Of a stretch of 64,000 bases of DNA, positions 48,139 through 59,429 are shown piece by piece. Origin of the DNA: Chrysophaeum taylorii. Its lineage: Eukaryota > Sar > Pelagophyceae > Pelagomonadales > Pelagomonadaceae. The stretch covers positions 124,001-188,000 of the forward strand of contig JAQMWT010000407.1 of the NCBI GenBank assembly GCA_029834535.1, written 5' to 3'. The notes beneath the pieces were generated by a model that saw only the letters and a list, made by a program, of their open reading frames with translations, was not told the DNA's origin and made no database searches. Within the stretch, counting starts at the first letter, position 1, and each line of letters starts with the position of its first letter. The position numbers and the translations under genes are program-made.

Positions 48139-50640
48139 TCAGCCACACTTGCGGCGAGACTCGCGGCGAAGCTTCTTACGAGAGGCAACAGTGTCGTAGG
48201 CGTGGGCGGCGATTCTGTCGGGGATTTCGCCACCACTGTGGAGCGTGAAGCCGTGCAGAATGACATCTATCTCGTGAGGGGCGAAGTCAGTAACGCAAGG
48301 GGTGCAGCGAATGGTGATGTTTTTCTTGAGAGTGACGCTGCGGCCTTCGGGCGTTTTAGATTCAGGGTTGAGGCGTCGGGTGAGTAGGTGCGAACGTGGC
48401 TCATAATTGCTGAGGTCGTCATTGTCGCCGAGATCAACATAGAAATGGAGAGCGAGACGGTCGGTTTCCCAGTCGTAGGACTCGTATATTTCGGCGACGT
48501 GGAGCTTGGTACGCGAGAAGCGGTCCGAGGAATCGGGAATGCGGAAGATGATGAACCGTCCACGCTCGTAATCGAGGCGAGGGACGTGCGGTGGCTTAGG
48601 AACGGCAGTGTCGACAATCGGAGGTACCGAAACCGGAGTGATCTGCTGGACGTGAACGACACGCTCCTCGGCACGGTCATCGAGCGACTTGATTTTTTAG
48701 GTGACGGGCGAGATTTGCTTGGTGATCAGGAAGGGTCCACGCCATTTAGGGCGTAACTTGTTTTGTGGCTTCGGGATGTAGAGGTGGACGTGCGATCCTT
48801 CGGTGTACTCGACGTCGACGTGGTCGGCGTTATAGAGTAGCTTCTGCGTTTGCTTGGCCTTATAGGAGCCTCAGCTACCACTTGGGTATAGAATCGGAGG
48901 GCGTTGCGGTTATCAGTCAGAGCATCCTCTCGGGTCTTCGGCAGAATCCGATGTAGAGCGGGCGACAAACTGTAGTCCGTTGGAAGCATCGCCTGGCGGT
49001 TATTCCGAAGCATGAAAGGCTAAATCTGGGTGCCAGGGATGAACTTGCGGTTGTAGCAGAAGGAAACATACTTCGCGAAAGAGGGCCAGTCGGTAATACT
49101 GTGGATTTGGAGACATGCGCGAAGGAAAGCTTTGAGGAAACGGTTCACGCGTTCCGCAGAATTGGCTTGGGCGTGATAAGGCGTCGTCCTGCTGTACGGA
49201 AGGGAAACGCCTCTAGGAATTCACGCACCAGCTCATTAGTGAACTAGCTGTCGTTATCAGTGATGATTTTGATCGGAAGAAAACTCTGCAGAATGATGAT
49301 GGTCACAAAGGACTGCGGAATCGTCTCAGCGGTCTTACTTTGAAGGACGTCCAGGATCTTTAAATGACTGAACAGATCGAACATGACAAGGATGTAGGAG
49401 TGCGGTCCGTGATTTGGCAGAGGCCCGAAGAGATCCATGAAGAGAGTCACACTGTCACTATCATCCTTAGGCTGCTGAAGGAGACCATGGCGCTTGGGCT
49501 CTGGTGTTCGAGCTTTCTGACACACGAGACATCGGTGTGAATTACCTACATCATTCGACATGTGCGGCCACCAGAAGCGCTCCATGATGGTGCGGCAGGT
49601 GCTGTCGCGACCCGTGTGACCACCATTGACCGGATTGTCATGATAAAGGCGGATGATCTTCTCGCGCAGACACGCAGGGGCCACGAACGTTGGGGTCATG
49701 TCGGCGGCGATCCTAAAGAGCACACCATTGATGACTTCGATGCAGCAGTCTCCATACTTGCGGAAGGAATGACCGTTGGCCATGCGGGGGCGGAACGACT
49801 CGCAGGTCTCATCAGTCTTCTGCGCCTCGGCGATCTCACTCATATTCAGGTTCTGAGGGATAGCGTCGATGTAGGCTTGCCTGACGGCGGCGTCGTGGAG
49901 AGGATGCTTTTGAGTATGCAAACGAGCTCTCTGGCGTTGTCGCGTAGCGCTCGCGACGTGCATGTGAAGGGATAGTATGGGGGATCTTCTTCTTCTACGG
50001 GGATGTCCGTGGTGATGAAGGACAGGGTTAAGTGACAATCGGGGATCGGCATGCCATCGTCGTCATTTGTCTTAAGCAGCTCTTTTGCACGACCAAATAA
50101 GCGCGGTTGAGAGGCTTTCTCCACATTCATCCGTCTCAATCACATGATCGATCGGATTGCGCGAGAGGCAGTCTGGGATGCTCATGCCAGGGGACTTGCC
50201 TGGTTCGCAGCCAAGCTCAGGATCGAAATTGGCGAGGCGCATCGCCCAGCGGGCGAGCTGACCTGGCGAGTGGGTCGTGTTGCGCAGGAAAGTCAGATTG
50301 CGATGATCCGTCTCTAGAACCGTGCGGTGCTCTTCGATGTACGGTCGAAAATATTTCAAAGACAGGATGACTGCGCGAAGCTCAAGGCGACGCGGCTCGT
50401 ACTGGCGCATTTCCTTGGGAGCCGCTCGGCTCCAGTACTCGATGATCTGTGTTTCTCGCGACTTGACCCCAATTTCGTCCTCGATTTCCACCACTTGGAA
50501 GAGGTAGGCGCCGAGCCCATCCTTGGAGGCGTCCGAACGGATCTGGAATGGCAGGTCGTACTCGGGGTGGCAAACTCCGCGAGACTCGACCAACGCTTCG
50601 ATGATCGTGTCCGAAGCTTTTTGGCACTCGGGCGTCCACT
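48139..50640 (-). pseudogene. pol: gypsy-III pol remnant: RNase H, integrase, C-terminal domain
   Basis: RNase H (IRSDASKDGLGAYLFQVVE, RRLELRAVIL, LETDHRNLTF) is followed after frame changes by integrase: LYHDNPVNGGH, CLVCQKARTPEPK, LFMDLFGPLP, ITDND. The third catalytic Glu region is degraded. After another shift come ALRFYTQVV and the C-terminal domain FIIFRIPDSS...LHVAEIYESYDW...TPCVTDFAPHEIDVI, ending KCG-stop. It is about 60% identical to gypsy-I by eye in intact stretches. The reverse transcriptase has been removed by a deletion that joins the acidic linker at about 50.71 kb to the end of the RT connection region. Confidence 0.75.
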
Positions 50641-50710
50641 TAAACGGGACACCATCGAGATGATCGAGATAGAGTCGGCGCAGCGGCTCCAGAAAGCTGT
50701 GAGCTCGTAT

Positions 50711-53706
50711 TCACATCTTCTGTAGGCTCCATTTCGTCTCGTTCTTGTCGATCGTCCGATCAACTTCCGTATTTTGGCGGCGGCTTCTCTCATCAGCCAT
50801 GGTCCGCTCAAGCTCTTCAGTGATCGCGCGGCCATCATCAAAACTTGGCGGCGAATCTTGCCAATCCTCTGTTGGTAACACGTTAGAGCCTTCGCAAAGC
50901 TCCAAAAGACGACTCTCGTATCATCGTGTTCGTCAATTCCTGAGACTTCATATCTTCTTCTTCAGTCGTTCCGCTCGGACCATCATCAGCGATATCGCAT
51001 TAAATGTTCGAAATCGGTTCGTCGGTGTCCAAAATCGGTTCGTCGGGGGGCACTCAAGAGAAGAAGGCGCCGTCCCCGACGTCAAATCCGTCAGCAAACG
51101 ACCATCGTCGGTGACGTAAAGATCAATGGGTGCGAAAAAGAAACGCTATTCTCATCAGAAAGGGTGCCCTCAGAGGCGTCATCCATTAACTCAGGGATCG
51201 AAGCGTCATCTACCTGAGTGTCGGGATGCAAATCCAAATATAAGCCAATGGCGTCCAGTGCAGCATCGTCAAATCCCCCAGTGCAGACTTTGTCCATTGA
51301 ATCGTGCTGGTCCACAGGGCTGGAAGTCGGCTGAAAATCCACAAGGGAATCCTCGTCGGAGTCCGTATCCCCTGACCAATACGATGAGTTGCCGCAGAGT
51401 GCCTGGTCCGCAGCGTGGCGTAAGGCGGCTTCCAGTTCGTCACCTGCCTATTCATCTATGAACTGTATGGAATCAAAAGGACAAGTAGTAACATCGGGCG
51501 CCATAGAAACATGAGCGGTCGACTGCTGCGTTGGTAGTCGATCCAAAACACTGGCACCTGTGGTGATTTCGGTGGGTTGGGTGGTTTGGGGGTGCTCGTT
51601 CCTGTAGAAGTAGGCACCAAAAGGTGTCGTCTTATCCGAAGACACTCGAAATGCGAACGTGGCGTACCAGTGGCCAGAATCATCCTCGCCATCATGGAAG
51701 TATCAGCCCGCATCAGTTCGAACGCTTCTTTTGTCATCCTGGTGGAGGTAGTCGCGGCGGCGGGGACTGTGGCCGCGGCGCTTATTATTTGACGAACGGG
51801 ATTTCGACGAAGTAGTGGAATTCGTCTTGTTGTCAATATAGTCCTTCGACAAATCGTCAAGTTGATCTAGCCGAAAGGATCGAGTGGTGCTGGCGGTGGC
51901 GTTGGCATTGGCGTTGCTACCGTTGTTGCGGGGCTCGTCGCGCTTGCGGTCTTCACGCCTTCGCCGGTCGCGCGGCTCATCCTTCATCCATCGGCTGCGC
52001 GAGTCGGGGCGACGTTCGCGTTCAGAGCGGGAAATCGGTCGTCCTCCACCCGGGACGCGAGCGTACATCGCGCAGTAATATGGATCCGGGTCCCGAGTGC
52101 AGACTAGCTGTCCAGTAGCTTCCTCATCATGGGTCGACCAAAAGAAACCACAGTGCTTGCAGGTCCACTTCAACCATCGCGTCGGATCGTTCATCAAGTT
52201 GGGCAGTTGGCCACGGCATCGGAGTCTTTCGTTACTCTTTGAGATGTAGCCACAGCACGAGCTCCGCGTCCGCGCGGTGGTCGGTTCGGATTCTGGGGAG
52301 GTCGCGGTCTGCGTTTTTTCCTTTCCTCCATAGTAGTCACTTGAACAACATTTTCGTGACGCTAAATCAGAGCCATCGCGTCCGTAAAGGTCACGTAGGC
52401 GTCTGCATTGCACGTCCGGGTATTGCGAACTTTGCGTCTCACTTCTTCAGAATCGAGCCCACGAATAAGGTGATCCAGGATCTCTACATCATGGATTTGC
52501 CGACCTGAAGCTGTCGCAGAACGCTAGCGTTTCGTTCTGAAATGCCACGCAGTAGGTCTGAACGTGACGTTGACCGTCCTTTTCAAGGTTCGTCTCTTGC
52601 GTTACATTCTTCGGAGCTTCAGGAGCACTTCCTCCTTCGTACGCGGAGGGCGGCAGGTATATCTATAATAGTTCAAAATTTAACTCATATACTTCTTGTT
52701 TAATTGACGTAAGCTTCGGACGGCTTCTCTCCGCAATCCTCATCGTTCTCGTCCAGAAAGAGGTAAAATTGTGGAGGATGCGCCAATTCGGAGCAAAAAG
52801 CGTCGTATTCAAGGAGATGCTCACGAAAGATCGGCGCTACGATGTCTCTCTCATCTGTACTGGCAATACATACCGGAGCTTCTCGAGGTTGTAATGGTCG
52901 TCAGACAATGCATTCAGGATCGCCGAAGCATCTAAGTCGAACTGATGCTTCGACCTTTAGACGAAACACCTCAGTCTTGAGACCACTACTTGGCCGTTGG
53001 TTCGACTTAGCCGCTTTGGTCATAGCCGTCGCGAAAGCTTCGGAAAGCACTCGTACATACTTCTTTCCCTCTTCGTCATCGTCGTTCTGCCTTGAACTTC
53101 TTTCGTCCGGAGCCTCGGCTTCATGTCCTCTGTTAGAGCGTTCCTCAGGGGTGCGCTGGTTTGGTCGTACAGTTCTCAACTCCTCGGGGCTTCTGCTCGC
53201 GGACCGGCGTTCGATCTCACGGCGTAATCGATCAGATTCTTCCCGAAAAGAGCGAAAGTCTTCTTGTACTCGCCGTAGCTCAGCCTTTAATTCTTCCTTC
53301 TCCCGTCGGCGGCGTAGCTGAGCTTCTTCTTCGCGTCGCAGCCGTATCTCGGCCTCTACAGCGCGCATCTCCGAAGTTCCTCGATCATTCTCGGCCTTAA
53401 TCGCGGCTGCCTCTTCATCGTCGTCATCTGACGTTCTAGGTTGTGCCGGAGCTGGTCCTCGACGCGGTGCCATCGGCGGGCGGCGGCTTGGCTCATCGCC
53501 GTCGTCATCATCATCATCATCATCATCATCTTTCTCATTCTCATTATTACTCTCTTCATCATCGTCGTCGTCGTCGTCGTCTCTATCTGACGGGTAATGG
53601 ACGGGGGCACGTACTCCAGCTCGTCAGCTGTTTCTTCCGCGATCTCAGCTCGATCTAGTCGCCCTCGCGCAGAGCGGCTCCAAAAGGGTGTCGACGCCGT
53701 GCTCAA
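50711..53706 (-). pseudogene. gag: gypsy-III Gag and acidic linker remnant
   Basis: Starting near 53.7 kb, an acidic lead and an Arg/Glu coiled coil (MRAVEAEIRLRREEEAQLRRRREKEELKAELRR) are followed by SNQRPSSGLKTEVFRL, the capsid-like anchor shared with gypsy-II. A zinc finger follows, CKHCGFFWSTHDEEATG...C (C-x2-C-x6-H-x9-C), in a Ser/Arg-rich frame (52413-51703). Then comes the acidic linker (LDLHPDTQVDDASIPELMDDAS; VLPTEDWQDSPPSFDDG), which aligns with gypsy-I ORF1. There are several frame changes and stops. Confidence 0.68.
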
Positions 53707-54348
53707 TCGCGGCGCGCACTCGGGCTCAAGAGTATGCCCACGACACGATTCGGACTTCGAAATCGGTCGTCAAACGCAAATCACGTCGATTAACAACTCA
53801 TGGCGAGCGAGGAACTCCCTCCCTCGGTATAGGCACTCACTCTCAGAAGCCTGTGGTTCGCGACACCACCTTCGCCGAACTCGCAGCGGGAACACAGATG
53901 AAAAACGTGCCGTTCACAACGCACGGTCGTACGATCCGAAGATCACGTACAAAGTTCGAAAAGGTACGCGGAGAGACTCAAAGCGTGAAAAAACGGTCGT
54001 ACTGGAACACCTCGGCGCGCGTGATCAGGGCGCTTACGGATAGCTCAGGCCGCCTAGTCCGTTCAACAGCGGGATCCGCTCGTGCTCGATGACCGATGTA
54101 GTCGTCCATTTCGTGGCCTCCACAAACTATGGCCGTAGAAACGGGCCGGGCTTGCTCAGGGGGCTTTCAGCTAGACACGCCGGCGCCTCTAGAACCCGAG
54201 GTCGGAGTGCTAGGGTGGGGGTCGGTCGCTCGTCACCACACACTCACTCGCGAATCCTCCTAAACTCCTCACTCGCGAAACCGCCTAACTCGAGGCTGGG
54301 AGATCGTTTAAGATAGAAGATACTGCTCTTATGAAGGCGGTGTCCTTA

Positions 54349-55451
54349 CTACTAATCGACAGATGTTTGTTTGTTTGTTTGTCTTTAAATGTCGACTGCT
54401 AAGAGGGGGGTGTGTGTGGGTGTTTGTTCCCTTGATCCTCCAAGCCGTCTACGGCGACCTCGCAGACTATTTCCACGACCCGCGGCGGCTCTTTCAGCGC
54501 GCCATTCTCACGCCCCGTCGAAACGATGTTGTCGATGCTGACAACGCGCGCATGACCGCGGCCTTTTTTTCCCGGAGACGAGGCGTCGGAGTTCTTTTCG
54601 GCCGACTAGGTTGGGTCGGAAGCCGACGCCTCGCTCTTTACAGTCGAGTTTTCAACTCCCTGACAACCAACGGCATGCTGACTTTGAGCGCGAGCTTAAG
54701 GTCTTCGCAACCTCGACCCGTCCCACGGCCACTGCAACGGTACCAGATACATGATCGATCGTGTCGTGTCACCGAGGCTCCTCCAACCTGTATCCCTTAA
54801 GGCCCGCCTACGCCAAACGATCAACAAGAGCCAGGGCCAGACGCCCCGCGAGATCGGCGTCCTCGTGCCCAAGCCCGTCTTCTGTCACGTCCAGCTCTAC
54901 GTGGCTCTCTGTCGATCGGCAACCCCGAGGATATCCTCTTCTGAGTCGACGACTCCACCCTACCCCACACGTGCTGCGCAATACCGATAAGCCCCCTCCC
55001 GGCGTCCACACGCGCACTGTAGGTGAACTTAGTGGGACCAGGTGAACTTACTGGGTCTAGACATTGGGACTAGGTGAACTGAGTGACCAGGTGAACTTAC
55101 TGGGACCAGGTGAACTTACTTACTGGGACGTACTTACTGGGACCAGGTGAACTTACTGGGTCTAGGCATTGGGACTAGGTGAACTGAGTGACCAGGTGAA
55201 CTTACTGCGTTTTTTAGAGAATTCAAACTCAAAGGCTGGCGGCGCGTGCGGATCAAAGCAGCTTGGATTGGCGGGGGTGAGAGCGACGAGCTCAAAGGAG
55301 AGTGGGGTGAGTGGGTGGGAGCACGAGTGGGTTTACGCCGGGTTAGAGATTGGGACTAAGTGAACTAACTGACCAGGTGAACTTACTGGGACCAGGTGAA
55401 CTTACTAGGGTTAGAGATTGGGACTATGTGCACTTACTGGCCTGCACTTGT
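54349..55451 (+). repeat. Right arm of long inverted repeat
   Basis: It reads inward to outward CTACTAATCGACAG, a TGTT microsatellite, GTCGACTGCTAAGAGGGGGG, helicase remnants, about 420 bp of GGGACCAGGTGAACTTACT tandem units and GGCCTGCACTTGT. It is the reverse complement of the left arm 7 kb away, with small indels. Confidence 0.75.
54436..54990 (+). pseudogene. Helitron-type Pif1-like helicase remnant
   Basis: LQAVYGDLADYFHDPRRLFQRAILTPRRNDVVDADNARM is followed in another frame by LKARLRQTINKSQGQTPREIGVLV and PVFCHVQLYVALCR, as in the left arm. The frame change occurs in the same segment in both arms, so it predates their duplication. Confidence 0.72.
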
Positions 55452-56281
55452 GCTTTCAAAATTTTGAACCAAAGAGCCATTTTACGATCTCCTGTTGGGC
55501 GCCTGGCGTCGGCGTGTGAGTCGAAAGGAATTTCTATGCACGTCAGGGATCGGCATACGGGCGCTCCCAACGCGGCGGATTCGCTCGCCGGGCTTGAAAA
55601 AAAGCCGTAGATCTGATTGATAGGAGGCTGTTACGTTGCCAAGAGCCTTAACGACGACGACGACGCTTGGGAGAGCCGCTCGACGACGACCTGGGGCGCA
55701 TCATGAACATCATGGGACTCCTCGACGGCAGCATCGACTTGTAATGTTCTTTGCTCACCCACTTGTAGGCGAGACTGTTCGCACCCGCGAAGCCTAAAGG
55801 TGGTCCGGTGCAGGCTATCCTTCCAAGCAACAAAAACCAGTCACTCGAGAGAGAGTGATTGACCTAGAGGGGACGTGTGGTTGACACGGTGCTCTTAATT
55901 CGAACTGTTCAAGTATTGACGGTAGATATTAAGAAGGGTCTATGGTCACCAACGAAGAGTTTAGGTGTAAAGGTTAGAACGCATGCTGATTAAAGCAGCT
56001 TAGATTAGCGAGGGTCAGAGCGTCGAGCGGAAAGGGAAACTGGGGTGAGTGGAAGGATGGACGTTGACGCAATCCGACGATTACAGGGGACGGCCAAGCG
56101 CGAGCCTAACCGCCCGGGCGCCGCCAGGGACCCGGCGGCCGGGAGACGTAGGGGCCGTTGGCGTTTCTGTAAGCGTCTTGGCGCTCCCTGAACTAAGGGC
56201 AAGGTGCGCTGAACACCCCCTCGAGTGATGCTATGGTGTACGTAGGTGCACATGGCTCACTCGCTGGTACGTCTCCGTGTT
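55452..56281. other. Stretch without a firm gene
   Basis: On the minus strand at 55648-55833 an open frame ends in Ser and Arg runs (LGFAGANSLAYKWVSKEHYKS...SPKRRRRR). It is unrecognised and may be the tail of a basic nuclear or element protein. The remainder shows no structure beyond short GC-rich inverted pairs near 56110-56160. Confidence 0.3.
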
Positions 56282-58311
56282 TCATTCGCGGACCATGTAA
56301 CGACGGCGAGCTTGAGAATCATACATGTCGGTAAGGAGCAGGTTCGGTGGAGTGTCCAAGACCTGAGGTAAGTCGCCACACGAAGTAATTAGGCAAGAAT
56401 CTTGGTCTTTGCGTGTGAGCATGTCCTTTTGCTCGTTGTAGTCCACGTTCACTAGAAATCGTGCTATGAGGTCGGAAGCCACGGTTGACAGGAGCTTCGA
56501 GAAGAAGCCTGCCTCATTAGTCTTTGTTGGACACCAGAAATAACATATGCGGCGTGGGTGATCATGATCGCCCTGATAGTCGCGTATGGGAAGATTCTTA
56601 TGTCGATGTGTTTTGTTTGTTGTGTTATTTTTGGATGGTTGGCTGTCGCTACAGCTTCCCTCGTTGTCACTCAGCAGAGCCACTGGAGGTACATCGTGAC
56701 ATGTGGGGTATCCAAATAGGAAGGGCGCCGATTCCATAGGCGTATGGAACCATACTGCTTCATCTGCGGTGGATGCAGCAGCAATGATCTCTGCGCGCAG
56801 TGTTGATTTGGCTGTGACAGTTTATCTCCGGGAGGACTAGGAAACAAGGCAGCCGAATACGTAGACTCAGTAACCAGTCGTAGATCGCAGGCGAGTGTCT
56901 TGAGGGTCTGCGAAGTCGGCATCACTGAATGCTACTACGGGGCATGAAGAAATCCTCCTACGTTCGGGGTACTTGATGCATAACACTTTGAAGATGTCAG
57001 ATGACAGAGGTGAGCCATCTGCCTAGTAAACCAGTCCGTGGTCAGAGTTTGTGTGTAAATACCTAAATGTCATTTCTAACCAAACCACGTGCAGGCGTTC
57101 AGGCGAATGCATGACTTTGCAAGCGCGGTTGAGTGTGGTCGTTATGTCTGGCCTGACTGTGATACACAGGTATATCAGTGACCCACATATCGATAGGAAT
57201 GAATCTCTGATCTTGGCTTGTATAGGAGTTATTAATGGAGTGTGATTCTTCTTCTGCAGGTCTTTGAAATCTGAATGGTGCGGGGCGCGTTTAGTAGAGA
57301 GTTGTCCCAAGTTGAATTTAGAGAGAAGCTCTCTGACTTATGTCCAGCGCTCATTGTGAACACCAGCTTGACTGAATAATAGGTGCACTTGAGACCAAGA
57401 AAGGACTTGACATTTTCCGCACACTTACTTAACGCCATCACCAAGTGGTTTGAAGAGTGCGTCTTCTACTTTTTAAATGAGCGCTGTGTCTGTACCTGTT
57501 ATCAGCAGGTCATCAACAATGCTGTAAGTGCACACCACTTATTAGTGGCAGTGTCATGACTCGTGAACAGTGTGGCATCATTCCTGCTATAGGTGAAGCC
57601 AAGGTCTATCAGGAACTTGTCCAGGTGCTTGGAGGAGAGAGCGAGCGACGATTGGAGTTCATAGAGCGCCTTGATCAATCTAAGTGCAATCTTACCTTTA
57701 GGATTGAGTTGTCGAAACTTGTCGATGATCTCAGGCTCCACTTGCAAACCTTTCGGGAGATCCACCCGTATAGGTCGGTTAGTGAGTCTTTGGATGAATG
57801 CATGAGGAACATCACAGTGATGCACAGGCAACCGATTGTGTGTAGCAAGAGCGATTAATGTGCGGCCAGTGGCCAGCATCGTCGTCGGTGAATGCACGTT
57901 ATAGAAGTCGAGTCCGACTCGGGCTAAGAAGCCTTTGATTACTCATCTGGCCTTGTGTTTCAGGTTGGCACCATTCTCTGTCTTGACTTTGAGAACTAGG
58001 CGTGTCGGAAGAGCGGATCTGCCTTCTGGTGCGAGAGACAGGCGTACGACTCCTTTATCGGTGATACCATCGAAATCTTTGATGATACCTTCCAGGTGCT
58101 TGCGTTTCTCATCGTCTGACATTCCTTTTAACTCGAGGATCTGATCAGGCGAGTATTCGAGATCGCCATTTTTTATGTCGAGACCATCACCAGGCTGCTT
58201 TGAGAGCGGGTCAAAGGTGAGGTGTACTGCCTCCACTTGACTAGCGTCCGTATCTGAGCTGAGAGCGTAGATCCTTGTTGGGGTCAAGATGCTGCCCAAA
58301 CAGGTGGTCAT
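56282..58311 (-). pseudogene. pol: Second Ty1/copia pol remnant (copia-II)
   Basis: In minus-strand order: GVVRLSLAPEGRSALPTRLVLKVKTENGANLKHKAR, the start of a copia reverse transcriptase. It continues with CDVPHAFIQRLTNRPIRVDLPKG and KIALRLIKALYELQSS. After shifts, LDKFLIDLGFTYSRNDATLF follows. Near 57.2 kb SICGSLIYLCITVRPDITTTLN lies upstream of RNase H. The distal piece (LARFLVNVDYNEQKDMLTRK..., DSQARRRYMVRE) ends the similarity. Stops and frame changes are frequent. LTRs were not located, so the limits are approximate. Confidence 0.7.
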
Positions 58312-59429
58312 TTTCGCAGCCTTTGAACAGGGATTCCCGTGAGTTGTTCAGTGCGTCTATTGCAGGCGCGGCGTCGGTGGATCCGAAGAGAGCAAGCGAG
58401 ATGTCCTCATAGGTAGCCGGCTCGGGAAAATACCCTGGGGGGGGGTGTGATTTACGTACCCAGGGATAAACAATTTTGGGTACGCCCATCTGTGCCTCTG
58501 GTAGAGAATGGTGGCAGTGGTAGTGCTGCCTTTCGTCCTGTCCTCTAACGACACAAAGAGCAGCACAGTGTTCGACACAGCGATTTGGGGGTTGTTTAGT
58601 GTGAGTATGAGGCTAGGGGGGGGGTGTCCTAACCCTAAATGGAATTTTCTATCTCTGCGCCCTCACAGATTGAACTCGGTGATGAGCGAAATCTGGGACA
58701 AACAAAACAAATGTCTGGCCAGAGACAAATAGACGTTGAGTCGTGAGAAGGCGTGAAGGAAAGTGTGCGAAGTGCATGAAAGAGATAGAGGAGAGCGGAA
58801 GAGTAGGGGAGTGTGAGTGAGAAAGGAGAAAGAGCGCCAAGTTGAGTGTCGAATAGGTTGAGAGGGGAAGCAAAAGGAAGATGATATTGCAAGAAGAGGT
58901 GGATGATCAAGAAAGGAAAAAGCATCGATAGTGAGAAAGTAGAAAAGTGGAGGAAGATGCTAAGTGGCTGGGGAATCATCTGAGTAGAGCGGGTGGTCTA
59001 ACGAATAATAACAGGAGGGATCATGGTTCAGGCAGTCGGGAATTGTGCAGCAGACCAATGGTTGATCGAAAGGCGAATAGTGAAAGTGGCCGTAGGGATG
59101 AGATTCTGTTGTGACTAAAGTTTTGCTAGTAAAGGTTTGACGATGTGACGGAGCGCCAGCGTGATCCCATGAAGAGATATGACCATTTAACCAAATCGGT
59201 TTCGACATGGTAAGGCAATCGTCGTAATGAGAGCGAGTAAGGCAGAGCTGTTCCTGGAAGATGAGAGAACCAGAATTGCCTGTCACATACGTGTCGAAGT
59301 TGTCGTCCTGAGTGTAGCGTGGGACAGCTGAAGCTAGGCTATGAGCGTGTCAAGTAATATGCGGATAATCGTAGTGCGATGACGATATCGTGACAAAGTT
59401 GTCTGGGGTTGGCCATAAATTTGAAAACT
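58312..59429. other. Probable upstream part of copia-II, no clear domain
   Basis: Minus-strand frames are short. One (58241-58489) reads FPEPATYEDISLALFGSTDAAPAIDALNNS and joins the RT lead of copia-II, so it is probably the end of its integrase-RT spacer. G runs occur at 58437-58446 and 58616-58624. The rest is unassigned. Confidence 0.35.

Larger units (their letters stand above)
47402..54340 (-). mobile_element. Truncated, decayed Ty3/gypsy element (gypsy-III)
   Basis: At the low-coordinate end lies the first part of a 3' LTR (47402-47549, starting TGTGGCGGCAACTCCCG on the minus strand), cut at 47402 by the inverted-repeat arm. Gag fragments lie at the other end. Next to a primer-site-like CCTCCACAAACT there is weakly LTR-like sequence up to the second arm. 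Between them are acidic linker, RNase H, integrase and C-terminal Pol domain. Protease, methyltransferase and reverse transcriptase are deleted. The 5' boundary is approximate. Confidence 0.75.
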
